Below, piece by piece: positions 52,402 through 61,637 of a stretch of 64,000 bases of DNA; position 1 is the stretch's first letter; every line of letters starts with the position of its first letter. The notes below the pieces were generated by a model that had not been told where the DNA came from, searched no databases, and worked only from the letters and a program-made list of their open reading frames with translations. A program made the translations under genes and the position numbers. The stretch is from assembly GCA_040223615.1 (NCBI GenBank), contig JAVKFY010000010.1:1-64000 (forward strand). Direction: 5' to 3'. The stretch is from JAVKFY01 sp040223615 (GTDB lineage: Bacteria > Pseudomonadota > Alphaproteobacteria > GCA-2731375).

Positions 52402-53556
52402 CTAGTCGCCGTCGCGGACATGTCCGCTTGCCAAATCAACGTCATGGCCTTTGCTACGGTTCCGGTGGCGTTGCGATTCCGATCCGATCACCCGGGCGAC
52501 ATCGGTCAAGGGGTCGATGTTGGCGCAGAAGGCGCGCAGGCAGACCAGCAGCGGAACCGCCAGCAGCGCGCCGGGAATGCCCCACATCCAGAACCAGAAC
52601 ACCACCGTCAGGAAGACGAAGATCGGATTCATTGCCAGTCGGTGGCCGAGTAGCGAGGGCGTTATGAACTGGCCTTCGAGGGTGCTCAGGGTCGCGTAGA
52701 TCAGCGGCGGCAAGATCGCGGCGGTCGTGGTGTCGAAGCTGATGACCGACACCACCGCCACGATCACAACGCCAACCAGCGCGCCGAGATAGGGGATGAA
52801 GTTCAACACGGCGACCATCACGCCCCAGAGCCCGGCGTTGGGCAGACCGGCAAAGAAGAAGGCGATGCCGACGACCACGCCGAGCGCGACGTTGATCGCC
52901 GCCGTGGTCCCCAGATAGCCGGCGACATCGCCCTCGATCTGGCCGAAGAGCTGGATCGTGCGCTCCCGCTTCTTCAGGTTCGGCGCCGCCTCGATAAGGC
53001 GGCCGAAGAAGGTCTCGCCGGCTGCCAGCAGGAAATAGAGCAGTGCGAACATCAGGCCGATGCCGCCAACGACCTGCCAGAGATTGCCGGAAACCCGGGT
53101 CATCAGGCTCGGGCCCTTGACCACGACTTCCTGCGTATCGCCGCCCTTGTCGATGTTCGTAATTCTCTCGACCTGCTCGCTGGCCCGCGTCGCCTGCTCC
53201 ACCGGCTCGCGCAGGTCGGCCAGCTTGTAGCGCAGTTCGAAAGCGATCTGCGGGGCGCGGTCGATCCAGGCGACCGCCGGCTCGCGCAACTGGCCGAAGG
53301 CCACCGCCGCAGCGCCGACGATCAGGATCAGGATCAGCGCCGCACTGACAGGGCGCGGTATGTGGAAACGTGCCAGGAAGCGCAACACCGGGCGCAGCAC
53401 CAGGAACAGGACCAGCGCGCCGACCAATGGAACGGCGATATCGCGGGTGACGTAGGCGCCGGCCAGCAAGGCCAGCGCGAACAGCCCGACGACGGAGAAG
53501 GCCGTCATCCTGCGCAGCGTCGGCGCCGTTATCGCGATCCGCTTGGTCTCTGTCAT
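52402..53556 (-). CDS. AI-2E family transporter (TqsA/PerM-like)
   Basis: 384-residue inner-membrane protein with N-terminal paired helices (FSVVGLFALALLAG, AVPLVGALVLFLVLRPVLRFL), a large soluble loop (about 100-165) and a C-terminal bundle with FIPYLGALVGVVIVAVV and GHRLAMNPIFVFLTVVFWFWMWG. Members export AI-2, or act as Na/Li exchangers or peptidoglycan-precursor carriers. ATG 53556 was chosen over a 124-codon upstream extension that lacks family sequence. Substrate unknown. Confidence 0.86.
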   Translation of the reverse strand: MTETKRIAITAPTLRRMTAFSVVGLFALALLAGAYVTRDIAVPLVGALVLFLVLRPVLRFLARFHIPRPVSAALILILIVGAAAVAFGQLREPAVAWIDRAPQIAFELRYKLADLREPVEQATRASEQVERITNIDKGGDTQEVVVKGPSLMTRVSGNLWQVVGGIGLMFALLYFLLAAGETFFGRLIEAAPNLKKRERTIQLFGQIEGDVAGYLGTTAAINVALGVVVGIAFFFAGLPNAGLWGVMVAVLNFIPYLGALVGVVIVAVVSVISFDTTTAAILPPLIYATLSTLEGQFITPSLLGHRLAMNPIFVFLTVVFWFWMWGIPGALLAVPLLVCLRAFCANIDPLTDVARVIGSESQRHRNRSKGHDVDLASGHVRDGD

Positions 53557-53652
53557 CCCAGCCCGCCTAGAAAACGGCATCGCGCGGCGTTGCGCGCAAC
53601 GGGCCACGCCCGTAGCATCGCCGCCGTTCTCAGCCGTGGAGCGCCGCGCAAA

Positions 53653-54798
53653 ATGTCTAACGCCGCAACCAACAAACCGTTCCTCGACGCCGACGAGATC
53701 CTGCAAGGCATCCGCCGTTGGGTCGACGTGGAGAGCCCCAGTCACGACGGCGCCGCGGTGAACAAGGTGGTCGACCTGGCCGCCGACGACTTCGGCAAGC
53801 TTGGCCTGAGGCCGGAGCGCACCCCTGGCCGCGACGGCTTCGGCGACATCCTGGCCGGCCGCTCGCCGTGGGGCGGTGACGACAAGGGCATCCTGATCCT
53901 GGGCCATCTCGACACCGTGCATCCGCATGGCACGCTAGCGGAACTGAACCAGTGGCGGCGCGAGGGCGACAAGGTCTATGGCCCGGGCATCTACGACATG
54001 AAGGCCGGCGCCTACATGGCGATGTACGCCTATCGTCACATCATCCGCGAGGGGCGCGAGACGCCGCTGCCGATCCGGTTCCTGTTCGTGCCTGACGAGG
54101 AGATCGGCTCGACCACCGCGCGCGCCTCGATCGAGGCCGCCGCCGCCCAGAGCAAATATGTGCTGGTGTGCGAGCCGGCGCGCGACGGCGGCAAGTGCGT
54201 GACCAGCCGCAAGGGCACCGGCGACTTCAAGATCGTCGTGCACGGCCGGCCGTCGCACGCCGGCCTGCGCCATCCCGACGGGCGCAGCGCGATCCGCGAG
54301 GCCGCCAAGCAGATCGTCAAGATCGAGGCGATGACCGACTACGATCGCGAGATCACCACCTCGGTCGGCCTGATCGAAGGCGGTACGGCGACCAACGTGG
54401 TGCCGCAGACCTGCACCTTCCACGTCGACATCCGCGCGCCGGACGTACCGCGGATGGAGGAGCTGGTGGCGCGCATCCAGGCCCTGGAACCGGAAGGGCC
54501 GGACGTACGGCTGGCAATCACCGGCGGCATGAACCGGCCCGGCTACGTCAAGGACGAAGGCATCGCGGCACTGTTCGAGCACGCCCGTGCGCTGTCGGCC
54601 GAACTCGGCTTCGAGCTCAACGACACCTACTCCGGCGGCGGCAGCGACGGCAACTTCACCGCCGCGATGGGCGTGCCGACGCTCGATGGGCTGGGCGCGG
54701 ATGGTTCGGGCGCGCACACGCTGGACGAATACGTCTATTATTCGTCGCTGACGGAACGCACCGCGCTGCTGATCCGACTAATGGAAACGCTGCGCTAG
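53653..54798 (+). CDS. M20 family metallopeptidase (glutamate carboxypeptidase/ArgE-like)
   Basis: 381 residues of the M20 di-zinc family. H85 and D87 lie in LILGHLDTVHPHG, bridging D115 in GIYDMKAG, general base/ligand E149-E150 in PDEEIGS, and the last ligand His in GSGAHTLDEYV. The dimerisation lid (VHGRPSHAGLRHPDGRSA) is intact. There is no signal peptide, so it is cytoplasmic, probably removing a C-terminal Glu or N-acyl group. The 3' end overlaps the DUF421 gene by 4 nt (convergent). Confidence 0.9.
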   Translation: MSNAATNKPFLDADEILQGIRRWVDVESPSHDGAAVNKVVDLAADDFGKLGLRPERTPGRDGFGDILAGRSPWGGDDKGILILGHLDTVHPHGTLAELNQWRREGDKVYGPGIYDMKAGAYMAMYAYRHIIREGRETPLPIRFLFVPDEEIGSTTARASIEAAAAQSKYVLVCEPARDGGKCVTSRKGTGDFKIVVHGRPSHAGLRHPDGRSAIREAAKQIVKIEAMTDYDREITTSVGLIEGGTATNVVPQTCTFHVDIRAPDVPRMEELVARIQALEPEGPDVRLAITGGMNRPGYVKDEGIAALFEHARALSAELGFELNDTYSGGGSDGNFTAAMGVPTLDGLGADGSGAHTLDEYVYYSSLTERTALLIRLMETLR

Positions 54799-55316
54799 AA
54801 CTGCGCCGGCGTGCCGCGCACGTTGCGAAGGCTACCGGCGGCATCGTCCCCGGCGCCGGCGACAACGCTGAACGAGCCGTCCGTCTCCAGCACCACGGCC
54901 TCGACAGCCTCCAGGCCGGCATGGCCCTGGGCCCTGACCGCGGCCAGTATTTCGTCGCGGGTGACGCGTTCGAGCCGTAGCCGTTCGTCGATCATCCGGC
55001 CACGATAGAAAAGCAGGGAGGGTTGCGCCTTCACCAGGTCCTGAAACCCTTCCCACCGCACCGACGCCCAGGCCACCGCGAACTGCAGGCCACACAGAAG
55101 GCCCAACGCCAGCAGGCCCTCGGCAAGGGAGACCTCGCTGCTGAGAAGCACGGTGGCGAGCGTGGACCCGAAGGCGACCGTGACGATGAAGTCGAAGGCG
55201 TTCATCCTCGCCAGCGTTCGCTTGCCGGTGAGCCGCAACAGGCCGATCAGGCCGGCATAGGCGAATATCCCGACCACCAATATGCGGGCCAAGTCGTACC
55301 AAGAATCGAAGAACAT
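54795..55316 (-). CDS. DUF421 (YetF-like) membrane protein
   Basis: 173 residues: three TM helices in the first ~90 residues (ILVVGIFAYAGLIGLLRLTGKRTLARMNAFDFIVTVAFGS) and a soluble C-terminal domain (SLLFYRGRMIDERLRLERVTRDEILAAVRAQG...VEAVVLETDGSFSVV). GKRTLARMNAFDF is the family hallmark. ATG 55316 was chosen as the family start. Function is poorly known; some relatives take part in the spore/stress envelope. Confidence 0.85.
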   Translation of the reverse strand: MFFDSWYDLARILVVGIFAYAGLIGLLRLTGKRTLARMNAFDFIVTVAFGSTLATVLLSSEVSLAEGLLALGLLCGLQFAVAWASVRWEGFQDLVKAQPSLLFYRGRMIDERLRLERVTRDEILAAVRAQGHAGLEAVEAVVLETDGSFSVVAGAGDDAAGSLRNVRGTPAQF

Positions 55317-55365
55317 GCCTGTTTCCCGCTGCTGTCTTGGGGCAACGGTCAACGACGAGTTCGGT

Positions 55366-56370
55366 TCAGAATTTCACCGACAGGCTCAGGGCGCCAAAGG
55401 CATCGGGGGTGTCTTCGTCGCCGAATTCCTTGGTGCGGAAGACGTGGGTATAGGCCAGCCGGAAGCGGCGCCAGGTGATCGCCGCGCCGACCTGGGCGTC
55501 GCCGACCACCAGGCGCTTGTCGACGCTCCGGCTGCTGCCGAAGGTGTTGCCGTCCAGGAAGATGTTGCGCGCCACCAGGCGAGCGTCGAAGCCGGCGAAC
55601 AGGTACCAGCCGACGTCGTCGGTGGCCTCGAAGTAGCCGTTGCCCGGCAGTGACGGTTGAATCCGCGGCGGACCATAGTCGTCCGGCAGGTGGTAGCCCA
55701 ACCGCAAGGTCACGCCGGCATTGGCATAGGTCATCACGTTGCCTACGGCGCCGCCGAAATGCGGCGTCGCGTCGAACGCGAAGCCGACCACCTCGCCGCT
55801 GACGAAGGCGCGGTCGCTGTGCTGATAGGTCAGGATCACGCCGGGTTCGTTGTGCAACTGCTTGGACCAGCCGCTCGGGCGCGGCGAGTTGATCACCTTG
55901 TGCACGAACTTCTGCGCCTGCTCCGCGCCGGATAACGGCCCGACGACGCCGACGGATAGCTGGAGCTGATCGAGCTGGTCGCCATCCTCGGCGATGAGAC
56001 CGATCGAGGTGTAGAGCCAGCCGGCATAGGGACGGTCGTCGCGCGGCGGATCCTTCAGGCGGATATCGGCCGGTGTGTACATCGCCTGGCCGATCGTGAC
56101 GGTGCTGCGCACGGTCGTCTTCACGTTGTAGAACGGCAGCAACGCGGCCGCGTCATGCACCCAGATCGGCACCAGATCGGCGCCGGAGAGGTAGCCGATC
56201 TGGATACCATTGGTATAGTCGTCGTCGCGGCCGGTGAACAAGTCGTTCTCCAGCACGAAGGTGCCGATACCGTCGTCGGTCTGGGCGACCGCCGGGACGA
56301 TGGGCAGGCAAACGACGGCCAGTGCGGCCAACAAGCGACGCGGCACGCGCAACCCCCAATCCAATGACAC
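55366..56370 (-). CDS. LpxR-family outer-membrane lipid A deacylase-like protein
   Basis: 334 residues (GTG 56370; GTG 56346 is also possible). Signal peptide with core LLAALAVVCLPIV and cleavage after AVAQ, then a beta-barrel with LENDLFTGRDDDYTNGIQIGYLSG, DDRPYAGWLYTSIG and a terminal FGALSLSVKF ending in Phe, as in outer-membrane proteins. It matches LpxR/DUF2219, which removes the 3'-acyloxyacyl group of lipid A with Ca. Active-site residues Asn and Asp of the ENDLF region are present. Confidence 0.82.
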   Translation of the reverse strand: MSLDWGLRVPRRLLAALAVVCLPIVPAVAQTDDGIGTFVLENDLFTGRDDDYTNGIQIGYLSGADLVPIWVHDAAALLPFYNVKTTVRSTVTIGQAMYTPADIRLKDPPRDDRPYAGWLYTSIGLIAEDGDQLDQLQLSVGVVGPLSGAEQAQKFVHKVINSPRPSGWSKQLHNEPGVILTYQHSDRAFVSGEVVGFAFDATPHFGGAVGNVMTYANAGVTLRLGYHLPDDYGPPRIQPSLPGNGYFEATDDVGWYLFAGFDARLVARNIFLDGNTFGSSRSVDKRLVVGDAQVGAAITWRRFRLAYTHVFRTKEFGDEDTPDAFGALSLSVKF

Positions 56371-56457
56371 TCGACCTCGCCACCGCCGGCAACAGGCAAG
56401 CAACGAGTGATACTCGCGGCGCATTTCTGGCATTATTTCCGTCCGGAGGAAATCGCA

Positions 56458-57477
56458 ATGTTCGAGACCACCATTGCCGGCAGCCTGCCGAAACCGTTCT
56501 GGCTGGCGGAGACCGACAAGCTGTGGCCGCAGTGGCGCGCGGTCGGCGACGAACTCGCCGCGGCCAAACGCGACGCGACGATCCTGTGGCTCAAAGCGCA
56601 GGAAGACGCCGGTATCGACATCGTCTGCGACGGCGAACAGTCGCGACAGCATTTCGTGCACGGCTTCCTGGCGTTCCTCGACGGCATCGATTTCGAGAAC
56701 AAGGTCACCATGGGCATCCGCAACAACCGCTACGACGCGCAGGTGCCGCAGGTGACCGGCGAGTTGCGCCTCAAGGGCCGGGCGCACCAGAGCGAGGCGC
56801 GGATCGCCCGGGCGCACACCAGGCGCAAGCTGAAGTTCACCCTGCCCGGCCCGATGACCATCGTCGACACCATCGCCGACCGCCACTACGGCGACAAGGT
56901 GAAGATGGCGATGGCGGTCGCCGACCTGCTGAACCAGGAAGCCAGGGGGCTGCAGGCCGACGGCGTCGATGTGATCCAGTTCGACGAACCCGCCTTCAAC
57001 GTGTTCATGGACGACGTGCCCGGCTGGGGCATCGAGGCGCTACACCGCGCCATCGACGGCCTGACCTGCAAGACCGCGGTGCACATCTGCTACGGCTACG
57101 GCATCAAGGCGAATATCGACTGGAAAGGCACGCTGGGCAGCACCTGGCGGCAATACGAGACCTTCTTCCCCGCCCTGGCCAAGAGCAACATCGACCAGGT
57201 CTCGCTGGAATGCATCAACTCCAGGGTGCCACCGGAGCTGATGGCGCTGCTGGACGGCAAGGATGTGCTGGTCGGGGTGATCGACGTCGCCACGCCGGAG
57301 GTGGAGACCGCCGAGACGGTCGCCGACACCATCGGCCTGGCGCTGCAATACGTGCCCAAGGAACGCCTGATCCCATGCACCAACTGCGGCATGGCGCCGA
57401 TGGACCGCGACCTGGCGCAGGCCAAGCTGGCGGCGCTCGGCGACGGCGCGAAACTGGCGCGGGAACGCTACGCCTGA
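56458..57477 (+). CDS. MetE C-terminal-like methyltransferase (cobalamin-independent methionine synthase fold)
   Basis: 339 residues of the MetE/COG0620 barrel. Zinc ligands are H and C in VHICYGYG, and C in IPCTNCGMAPM; Glu/Asp ligands are in QFDEPAFNVF. It lacks the N-terminal folate domain of full MetE. ATG 56458 follows GGAGGA. It should use a methyl donor such as methylated cofactor or corrinoid to methylate a thiol. A second, divergent homologue occurs at 61.6 kb. Confidence 0.83.
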   Translation: MFETTIAGSLPKPFWLAETDKLWPQWRAVGDELAAAKRDATILWLKAQEDAGIDIVCDGEQSRQHFVHGFLAFLDGIDFENKVTMGIRNNRYDAQVPQVTGELRLKGRAHQSEARIARAHTRRKLKFTLPGPMTIVDTIADRHYGDKVKMAMAVADLLNQEARGLQADGVDVIQFDEPAFNVFMDDVPGWGIEALHRAIDGLTCKTAVHICYGYGIKANIDWKGTLGSTWRQYETFFPALAKSNIDQVSLECINSRVPPELMALLDGKDVLVGVIDVATPEVETAETVADTIGLALQYVPKERLIPCTNCGMAPMDRDLAQAKLAALGDGAKLARERYA

Positions 57478-57604
57478 GCGCCTGACACAAGAATGCCACA
57501 GCCGTGACGCGGTTGTGACCACCGATCTTCGACGGAACAGCTCTCCGGCCGCGACGTTGTACGCCCCGAGAACCGATGCGTACCAAATCGCAATGGAGAT
57601 CGAG

Positions 57605-57835
57605 ATGTCTATGAAGATCGTGCTTCCCGCCGTTACCGGTCTGGCCCTGGTGCTTGCCGCATGCGGCTCTTCCAATCTTGAGCGCGGTGCATCCGGCGGC
57701 GCGATCGGCGCCGGCCTCGGCGCCGGCGCGGCGGCCGTGACCGGCGGCGCGATCGGCACCGGTGCGATCCTCGGCGGTGCCGCTGGCGCGGCGACCGGCG
57801 TGCTCACCGACAAAGACGACATCGATCTCGATTGA
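57605..57835 (+). CDS. Glycine-zipper lipoprotein
   Basis: 76 residues: MSMKIVLPAVTGLALVLAACGSS has a lipobox LVLAAC (acylated C20), followed by a Gly/Ala zipper (GGAIGAGLGAGAAAVTGGAIG) and an acidic tail TDKDDIDLD. It resembles SlyB/OsmB-type membrane-anchored lipoproteins. ATG 57605 has GGAG 6 nt upstream; ATG 57611 is an alternative. It is transcribed alone. Confidence 0.75.
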   Translation: MSMKIVLPAVTGLALVLAACGSSNLERGASGGAIGAGLGAGAAAVTGGAIGTGAILGGAAGAATGVLTDKDDIDLD

Positions 57836-57862
57836 TCGATGAATTGATCGACGAGCGTTCGA

Positions 57863-58651
57863 TCAGCGACTATCGGCTTGGGCCGGCGGCGACGCCGGCT
57901 CAAGCATTTTGTAGGCACCCTGGGCCAGGTAGACGGTGCCGATGACCAGCAATATCCGCTGTGTCCAGGTGCGGAACTGCACGTCGCTCATGCGCTCCAG
58001 CAGGCCCTTTGCCAGCGTCGTGCCGATCATCGCGGCGACGATGCATCCAGCATAGATCCACCACGGCAGGTCGGCGAAGCCGCCAGCCATGTCGACCACG
58101 ACGCCGAAGTAAATCAGCTTCATGGTGTGGCCGACGCACTGCGTCGTCGCCTTGGTGGCGATCACCGCGCGGCGGTCAAGCTTGGATTTGACGAAGAACA
58201 CGTCGAGCAGCGGCCCGGCGACGCCGGCGACGATCATGATCGCGGCGATGACAAAGCCGCACAGCGCGCCGATCGCCGGCTTCTCCACGTCCGGGGCGAA
58301 GCGCGCCGGCAACAGGAAGCCAATGAACGGCACGATGCCCAGCGCCAGCAGCACCCAGGCCTTCTCCGGCTCGTAACGGACCCACGCGAACAGCGCCAGG
58401 GCGGTGATCGAGCCAGCGAAATAGGGCAGCAGCACGCGCCAGGCGATGTAGTGGCGCCAGACGAAGGCGCGCCAGAAGTTGGACGCGAACTGCGTCACAC
58501 CATGCAGCAGCATCGCCGTGCGCACCGGCAGGAAGAAGGTCAGCGCGCCCATCAGGACGATGCCGCCGGCCATACCGAAGATGCCCGACATGAAGGCTGT
58601 CCCGACCACCAGGACGAACAGCGCGGGCGCGAGAAGAGCGAGCGAGGGCAT
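57863..58651 (-). CDS. TauE/SafE-family sulfite/organic-anion exporter-like protein
   Basis: 262-residue inner-membrane protein with about 8 TM helices in two repeats. FMSGIFGMAGGIVLMGALTFFLPVR and VAGPLLDVFFVKSKLDRRAVIATKATTQCVGHTMKLIYFG are the family half-signatures. Members export sulfite, sulfoacetate or similar anions. No sulfonate genes are adjacent. The start ATG at 58651 lacks a strong ribosome site. Confidence 0.84.
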   Translation of the reverse strand: MPSLALLAPALFVLVVGTAFMSGIFGMAGGIVLMGALTFFLPVRTAMLLHGVTQFASNFWRAFVWRHYIAWRVLLPYFAGSITALALFAWVRYEPEKAWVLLALGIVPFIGFLLPARFAPDVEKPAIGALCGFVIAAIMIVAGVAGPLLDVFFVKSKLDRRAVIATKATTQCVGHTMKLIYFGVVVDMAGGFADLPWWIYAGCIVAAMIGTTLAKGLLERMSDVQFRTWTQRILLVIGTVYLAQGAYKMLEPASPPAQADSR

Positions 58652-58845
58652 TCACCCGCAAGTTACGGCCGCTAGAACTCCGCGTCGAGTTCCTCAACCT
58701 GGTCGACCCGATCCTGCACAACATGACGCCCTGGGCGAGCTGACCTCAGCCGCCGGTCGTCCCCCGGTATTTGAGCCGCGCGCCCGTAGGGTATGCTCGC
58801 ATCCGGCCGCCAATCCCACACGAGCGATGCACGAGGATACCAACA

Positions 58846-59904
58846 ATGTGGATCGAAACCCTGCTGCCGCTGGGCAAGACCGACCCGGGGCTGCGCGCGC
58901 CGGAACAGGCGATGGACCTGGGCCGCGTCGGCGACGACGCCCGGCTGCTGGAACAGCTCGGCTATGACGGCATCGCGGTGGAAGAGACCAAGGAAGATCC
59001 CTACGTGGTGATGGCGCTGGCGGCGTCGGCGACGACCAAGCTCAACCTGTCGACCGCCATCGCCATGGCATTTCCGCGCTCGCCCACGGTCACCGCGCTG
59101 TCGGCGTGGACCGTGCAGCGCCTGTCCAAGGGCCGTTTCACGCTGGGGCTGGGCAGCCAGGTACGCGGCCACATCCAGCGCCGCTATGGCATGACCTGGC
59201 ATGCGCCGGGGCCGTGGATGCGGGACTATGTGGGCGCGCTGCGGGCGGTGTGGGACTGCTGGCAGAACCGGACCCGGCTGCAGTTCGAGAGCGAGCATTA
59301 CCGCCTCAACCTGATGGTCCCGCTGTTCGACCCGGGGCCGATCGAGCATCCCGACATTCCGATCCACCTTGCGGCGGTGAACCTGGGGATGTGCAGAATC
59401 GCCGGCGAGGTCGCCGATGGCCTGCGCCCACATCCGGTCTGTACGCCAAAATACATCGCCGAGCAGATGCTGCCGGCGGTCGCCGAAGGCGCCAGGCGAA
59501 GCGGGCGCGATGCCGCGAAAGTGCAGGTGGCGATGAAGCCGCTGATCGCCACCGCGCCGGACGAGGACGCGCTGGCGAAGAAGATCGTCGACGTGCGGGC
59601 ACGGGTCGCCTTCTACGCCTCCACCCCGGCCTACCGGCCCGCGTTCGACGCGCACGGGCTGGGCGCGCTGGCCGATGAGATGGCGGTGCTGTCGAAGGCG
59701 CAGCGATGGGATGAGATGCCAGCGATGATTTCCGACGACATCCTGCACACCTACGCCACCGTCGGCACCTACGACCAGATCGGCCAGCGCCTGGCGGAAC
59801 GCTACGGCGGGCTGATCCAGCGCATCGAGTTCTCCATCGCCTGCAACAGCGAGGCCGACAAGGAGCGGATGCGCGACCTGGTGCGCCAGATCCACGCTGC
59901 CTAA
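58846..59904 (+). CDS. LLM-class (F420-dependent-like) flavin oxidoreductase, TIGR03617-like
   Basis: 352-residue bacterial luciferase-like TIM barrel: EQLGYDGIAVEETKEDP at about 47-63, KGRFTLGLGSQVRGHIQRRYGM in the middle, HPDIPIHLAAVNLGMCRIAGEVADGLRPHP as substrate/flavin loop, and AERYGGLIQRIEFS at the C-terminus. ATG 58846 follows GAGGA. The cofactor may be F420 or FMN; alphaproteobacteria often lack F420, so FMN is as likely. Substrate unknown. Confidence 0.86.
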   Translation: MWIETLLPLGKTDPGLRAPEQAMDLGRVGDDARLLEQLGYDGIAVEETKEDPYVVMALAASATTKLNLSTAIAMAFPRSPTVTALSAWTVQRLSKGRFTLGLGSQVRGHIQRRYGMTWHAPGPWMRDYVGALRAVWDCWQNRTRLQFESEHYRLNLMVPLFDPGPIEHPDIPIHLAAVNLGMCRIAGEVADGLRPHPVCTPKYIAEQMLPAVAEGARRSGRDAAKVQVAMKPLIATAPDEDALAKKIVDVRARVAFYASTPAYRPAFDAHGLGALADEMAVLSKAQRWDEMPAMISDDILHTYATVGTYDQIGQRLAERYGGLIQRIEFSIACNSEADKERMRDLVRQIHAA

Positions 59905-59916
59905 CGGCCGGCCCGG

Positions 59917-60834
59917 TCAGGCCAGCGCCATCGCGGCGACGTAGGTCGCGTAGGCGACGAGCATCGCGGCACCGGCGCCGCGACCGACGCGAGCCGCGAA
60001 CCAAAGCAGGCCCAGCAACGCGGCGCTGCCCGCCAGCATGACCCAGACATCGACGGTGGCGATCCGCGCCGGCACCTCGAGCGGCGTTATGATCGCCGTG
60101 ATGCCGAGGATACCGAGCACGTTGAAGATGTTGCTGCCGAGCACGTTGCCGAGCGCGACGTCGGGCTGGCGACGCACCGTCGCGACCAGCGATGTCGCCA
60201 GTTCCGGCAGCGAGGTTCCGAGCGCGACCAGCGTCAGGCCGACGATGATCTCGGAAACACCGAAGGCTCGCGCCAGGTCGATGGCGCCCGAGACCAGCAG
60301 GTTGGCGCCGAGCAGGACCAGAACCAAGCCGCCAGCGAAACAGGCGATGGCGACCGGTGACGATGCGCCGGGCGACGCGTCATCCGGTTTCGCGCGCCGC
60401 TCCTGCCGATAGATCAGCGCCACGTAGCCGGCCAGGCAGGCGACGAGGACGAATCCGTCGGCGCGACCGACCGTCCCGCCAAGCACCACCACAAGGCAGC
60501 CGACACCGGCGAGCAGCATCACCACGCCGTCGCGCAAGCCTGCCGCGGGCGACAGCACCAGCGGGCGGAGCAACGCGGCCAGGCCGACGATCAGCAGGAT
60601 GTTGGCGATGTTGCTGCCGACCACGTTGCCGAGAGCGATGCCGGGCGAGCCATCGAGGGCGGCGGTGACGCTGGCGGCCAGCTCCGGCGTCGAGGTGCCG
60701 AAGCCGACCAGGGTCAAGCCGATCAACAGTGGCGAAACACCGGCACGGGCCGCCAGCGCGACCGCGCCGCGTACCAGCAACTCGCCGCCGAGCACGAGGC
60801 TCGCCAGGCCGACGGCGACCAGGATGTAGCTCAT
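59917..60834 (-). CDS. Calcium/sodium antiporter (YrbG/CaxA family)
   Basis: 305 residues, 10-11 TM helices, two inverted cation-exchanger repeats: GFGTSTPELAASV with GNVVGSNIANILLIVG, and ALGTSLPELATSL with GNVLGSNIFNVLGILG. Each carries the ion-binding Glu and Ser/Thr of the alpha repeats. It exchanges Ca for Na or H across the inner membrane. ATG 60834 gives the family start MSYILVAVG. Bases 60835-60972 hold nothing supportable. Confidence 0.9.
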   Translation of the reverse strand: MSYILVAVGLASLVLGGELLVRGAVALAARAGVSPLLIGLTLVGFGTSTPELAASVTAALDGSPGIALGNVVGSNIANILLIVGLAALLRPLVLSPAAGLRDGVVMLLAGVGCLVVVLGGTVGRADGFVLVACLAGYVALIYRQERRAKPDDASPGASSPVAIACFAGGLVLVLLGANLLVSGAIDLARAFGVSEIIVGLTLVALGTSLPELATSLVATVRRQPDVALGNVLGSNIFNVLGILGITAIITPLEVPARIATVDVWVMLAGSAALLGLLWFAARVGRGAGAAMLVAYATYVAAMALA

Positions 60835-60972
60835 GGATGTCGATGGTTCCGGGTGCGCCGCCATGGCGCGCACCAGCCACATGTGGTGCCGATGCCAGCG
60901 CCAGACCAGTACACCGGCGATGATTCTCCATCCGCCCGAAGGCCGAGCTTCGTTCGCTCGCGGCCATTGCCG

Positions 60973-61593
60973 TCAGCGCGGAATTGCGCTGCCGATGAAG
61001 TTGTAGCCGAGCACCCGGGGCGTCCTGCGCATGTAGTAGGTATCGAGTTCATCGATCCGGAAACCGCCCTCGGTCAGCAGCGCCGGCACGTCGCGGTTCA
61101 GGTTGCAGCCGCCGGCGAATGATCGGTAGAGCGGGTTCAGCCGGTCCTGCCAGCGCGCTATCGCCGCGTCCGGCGCCCGGCCGTGCTCGGCGAAGTGCAG
61201 CCGGCCGGCGGGCTTCAGTACCCGGCGCATCTCGGCTATGGCGGCCTGGATGCCGGGAATGGTGCAGATCGTGTAGGTGACGACGATGCTGTCGACCGAG
61301 GCGTCGTCCAGCGGCACCTGCTCGCCCGGCAAGTCGAGAAAACGCACCGGCACGGCGGCCTCGGCGACGCGGCCGGCGGCGCGTTCACGCATCTCGGCCG
61401 ACGGCTCCAGCGCCAGCAACTCGGTGACCTTGCCGGCCTCGTACCAGGGCAGGTTGTGGCCGCTGCCGAAACCGACTTCGAGCACCCGCCCCTCGGCGCG
61501 CGGCACCACGGTCCGGCGCGGCCGGTTGAAGGCGCGACCGCCGCACATCCGGTCGGTCAGCCACGGCACCACGTAGTGGTCGTACAGCCCCAT
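60973..61593 (-). CDS. Class I methyltransferase (METTL7/UbiE-like)
   Basis: 206 residues: SAM motif VLEVGFGSGHNLPWY at about 37-51, ALEPSAEM for ribose hydroxyls, RVLKPAGRLHFAEHG, and the C-terminal GGCNLNRDVPALLTEGGF typical of METTL7/thiol- or quinone-methylating enzymes. Its product may methylate a thiol or quinone-like small molecule. It is divergent from the second MetE-like gene, 44 nt away. Confidence 0.85.
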   Translation of the reverse strand: MGLYDHYVVPWLTDRMCGGRAFNRPRRTVVPRAEGRVLEVGFGSGHNLPWYEAGKVTELLALEPSAEMRERAAGRVAEAAVPVRFLDLPGEQVPLDDASVDSIVVTYTICTIPGIQAAIAEMRRVLKPAGRLHFAEHGRAPDAAIARWQDRLNPLYRSFAGGCNLNRDVPALLTEGGFRIDELDTYYMRRTPRVLGYNFIGSAIPR

Positions 61594-61637
61594 ATCGACA
61601 GGCTACCATGACGGCGACGAAGACGGAGGGAACGAGC

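Noticed and set aside
56371..56457. Possible riboswitch upstream of the MetE-like gene
   Set aside because: The 87-nt gap is too short and shows no recognisable SAM or cobalamin riboswitch core; the same holds for 61594-61637.
58672..58743. Open stretch reading RPLELRVEFLNLVDPILHN before TGA
   Set aside because: It looks protein-like but has no start, no supporting upstream frame and overlaps the TauE/SafE promoter region; perhaps a relic, not reportable as a gene.
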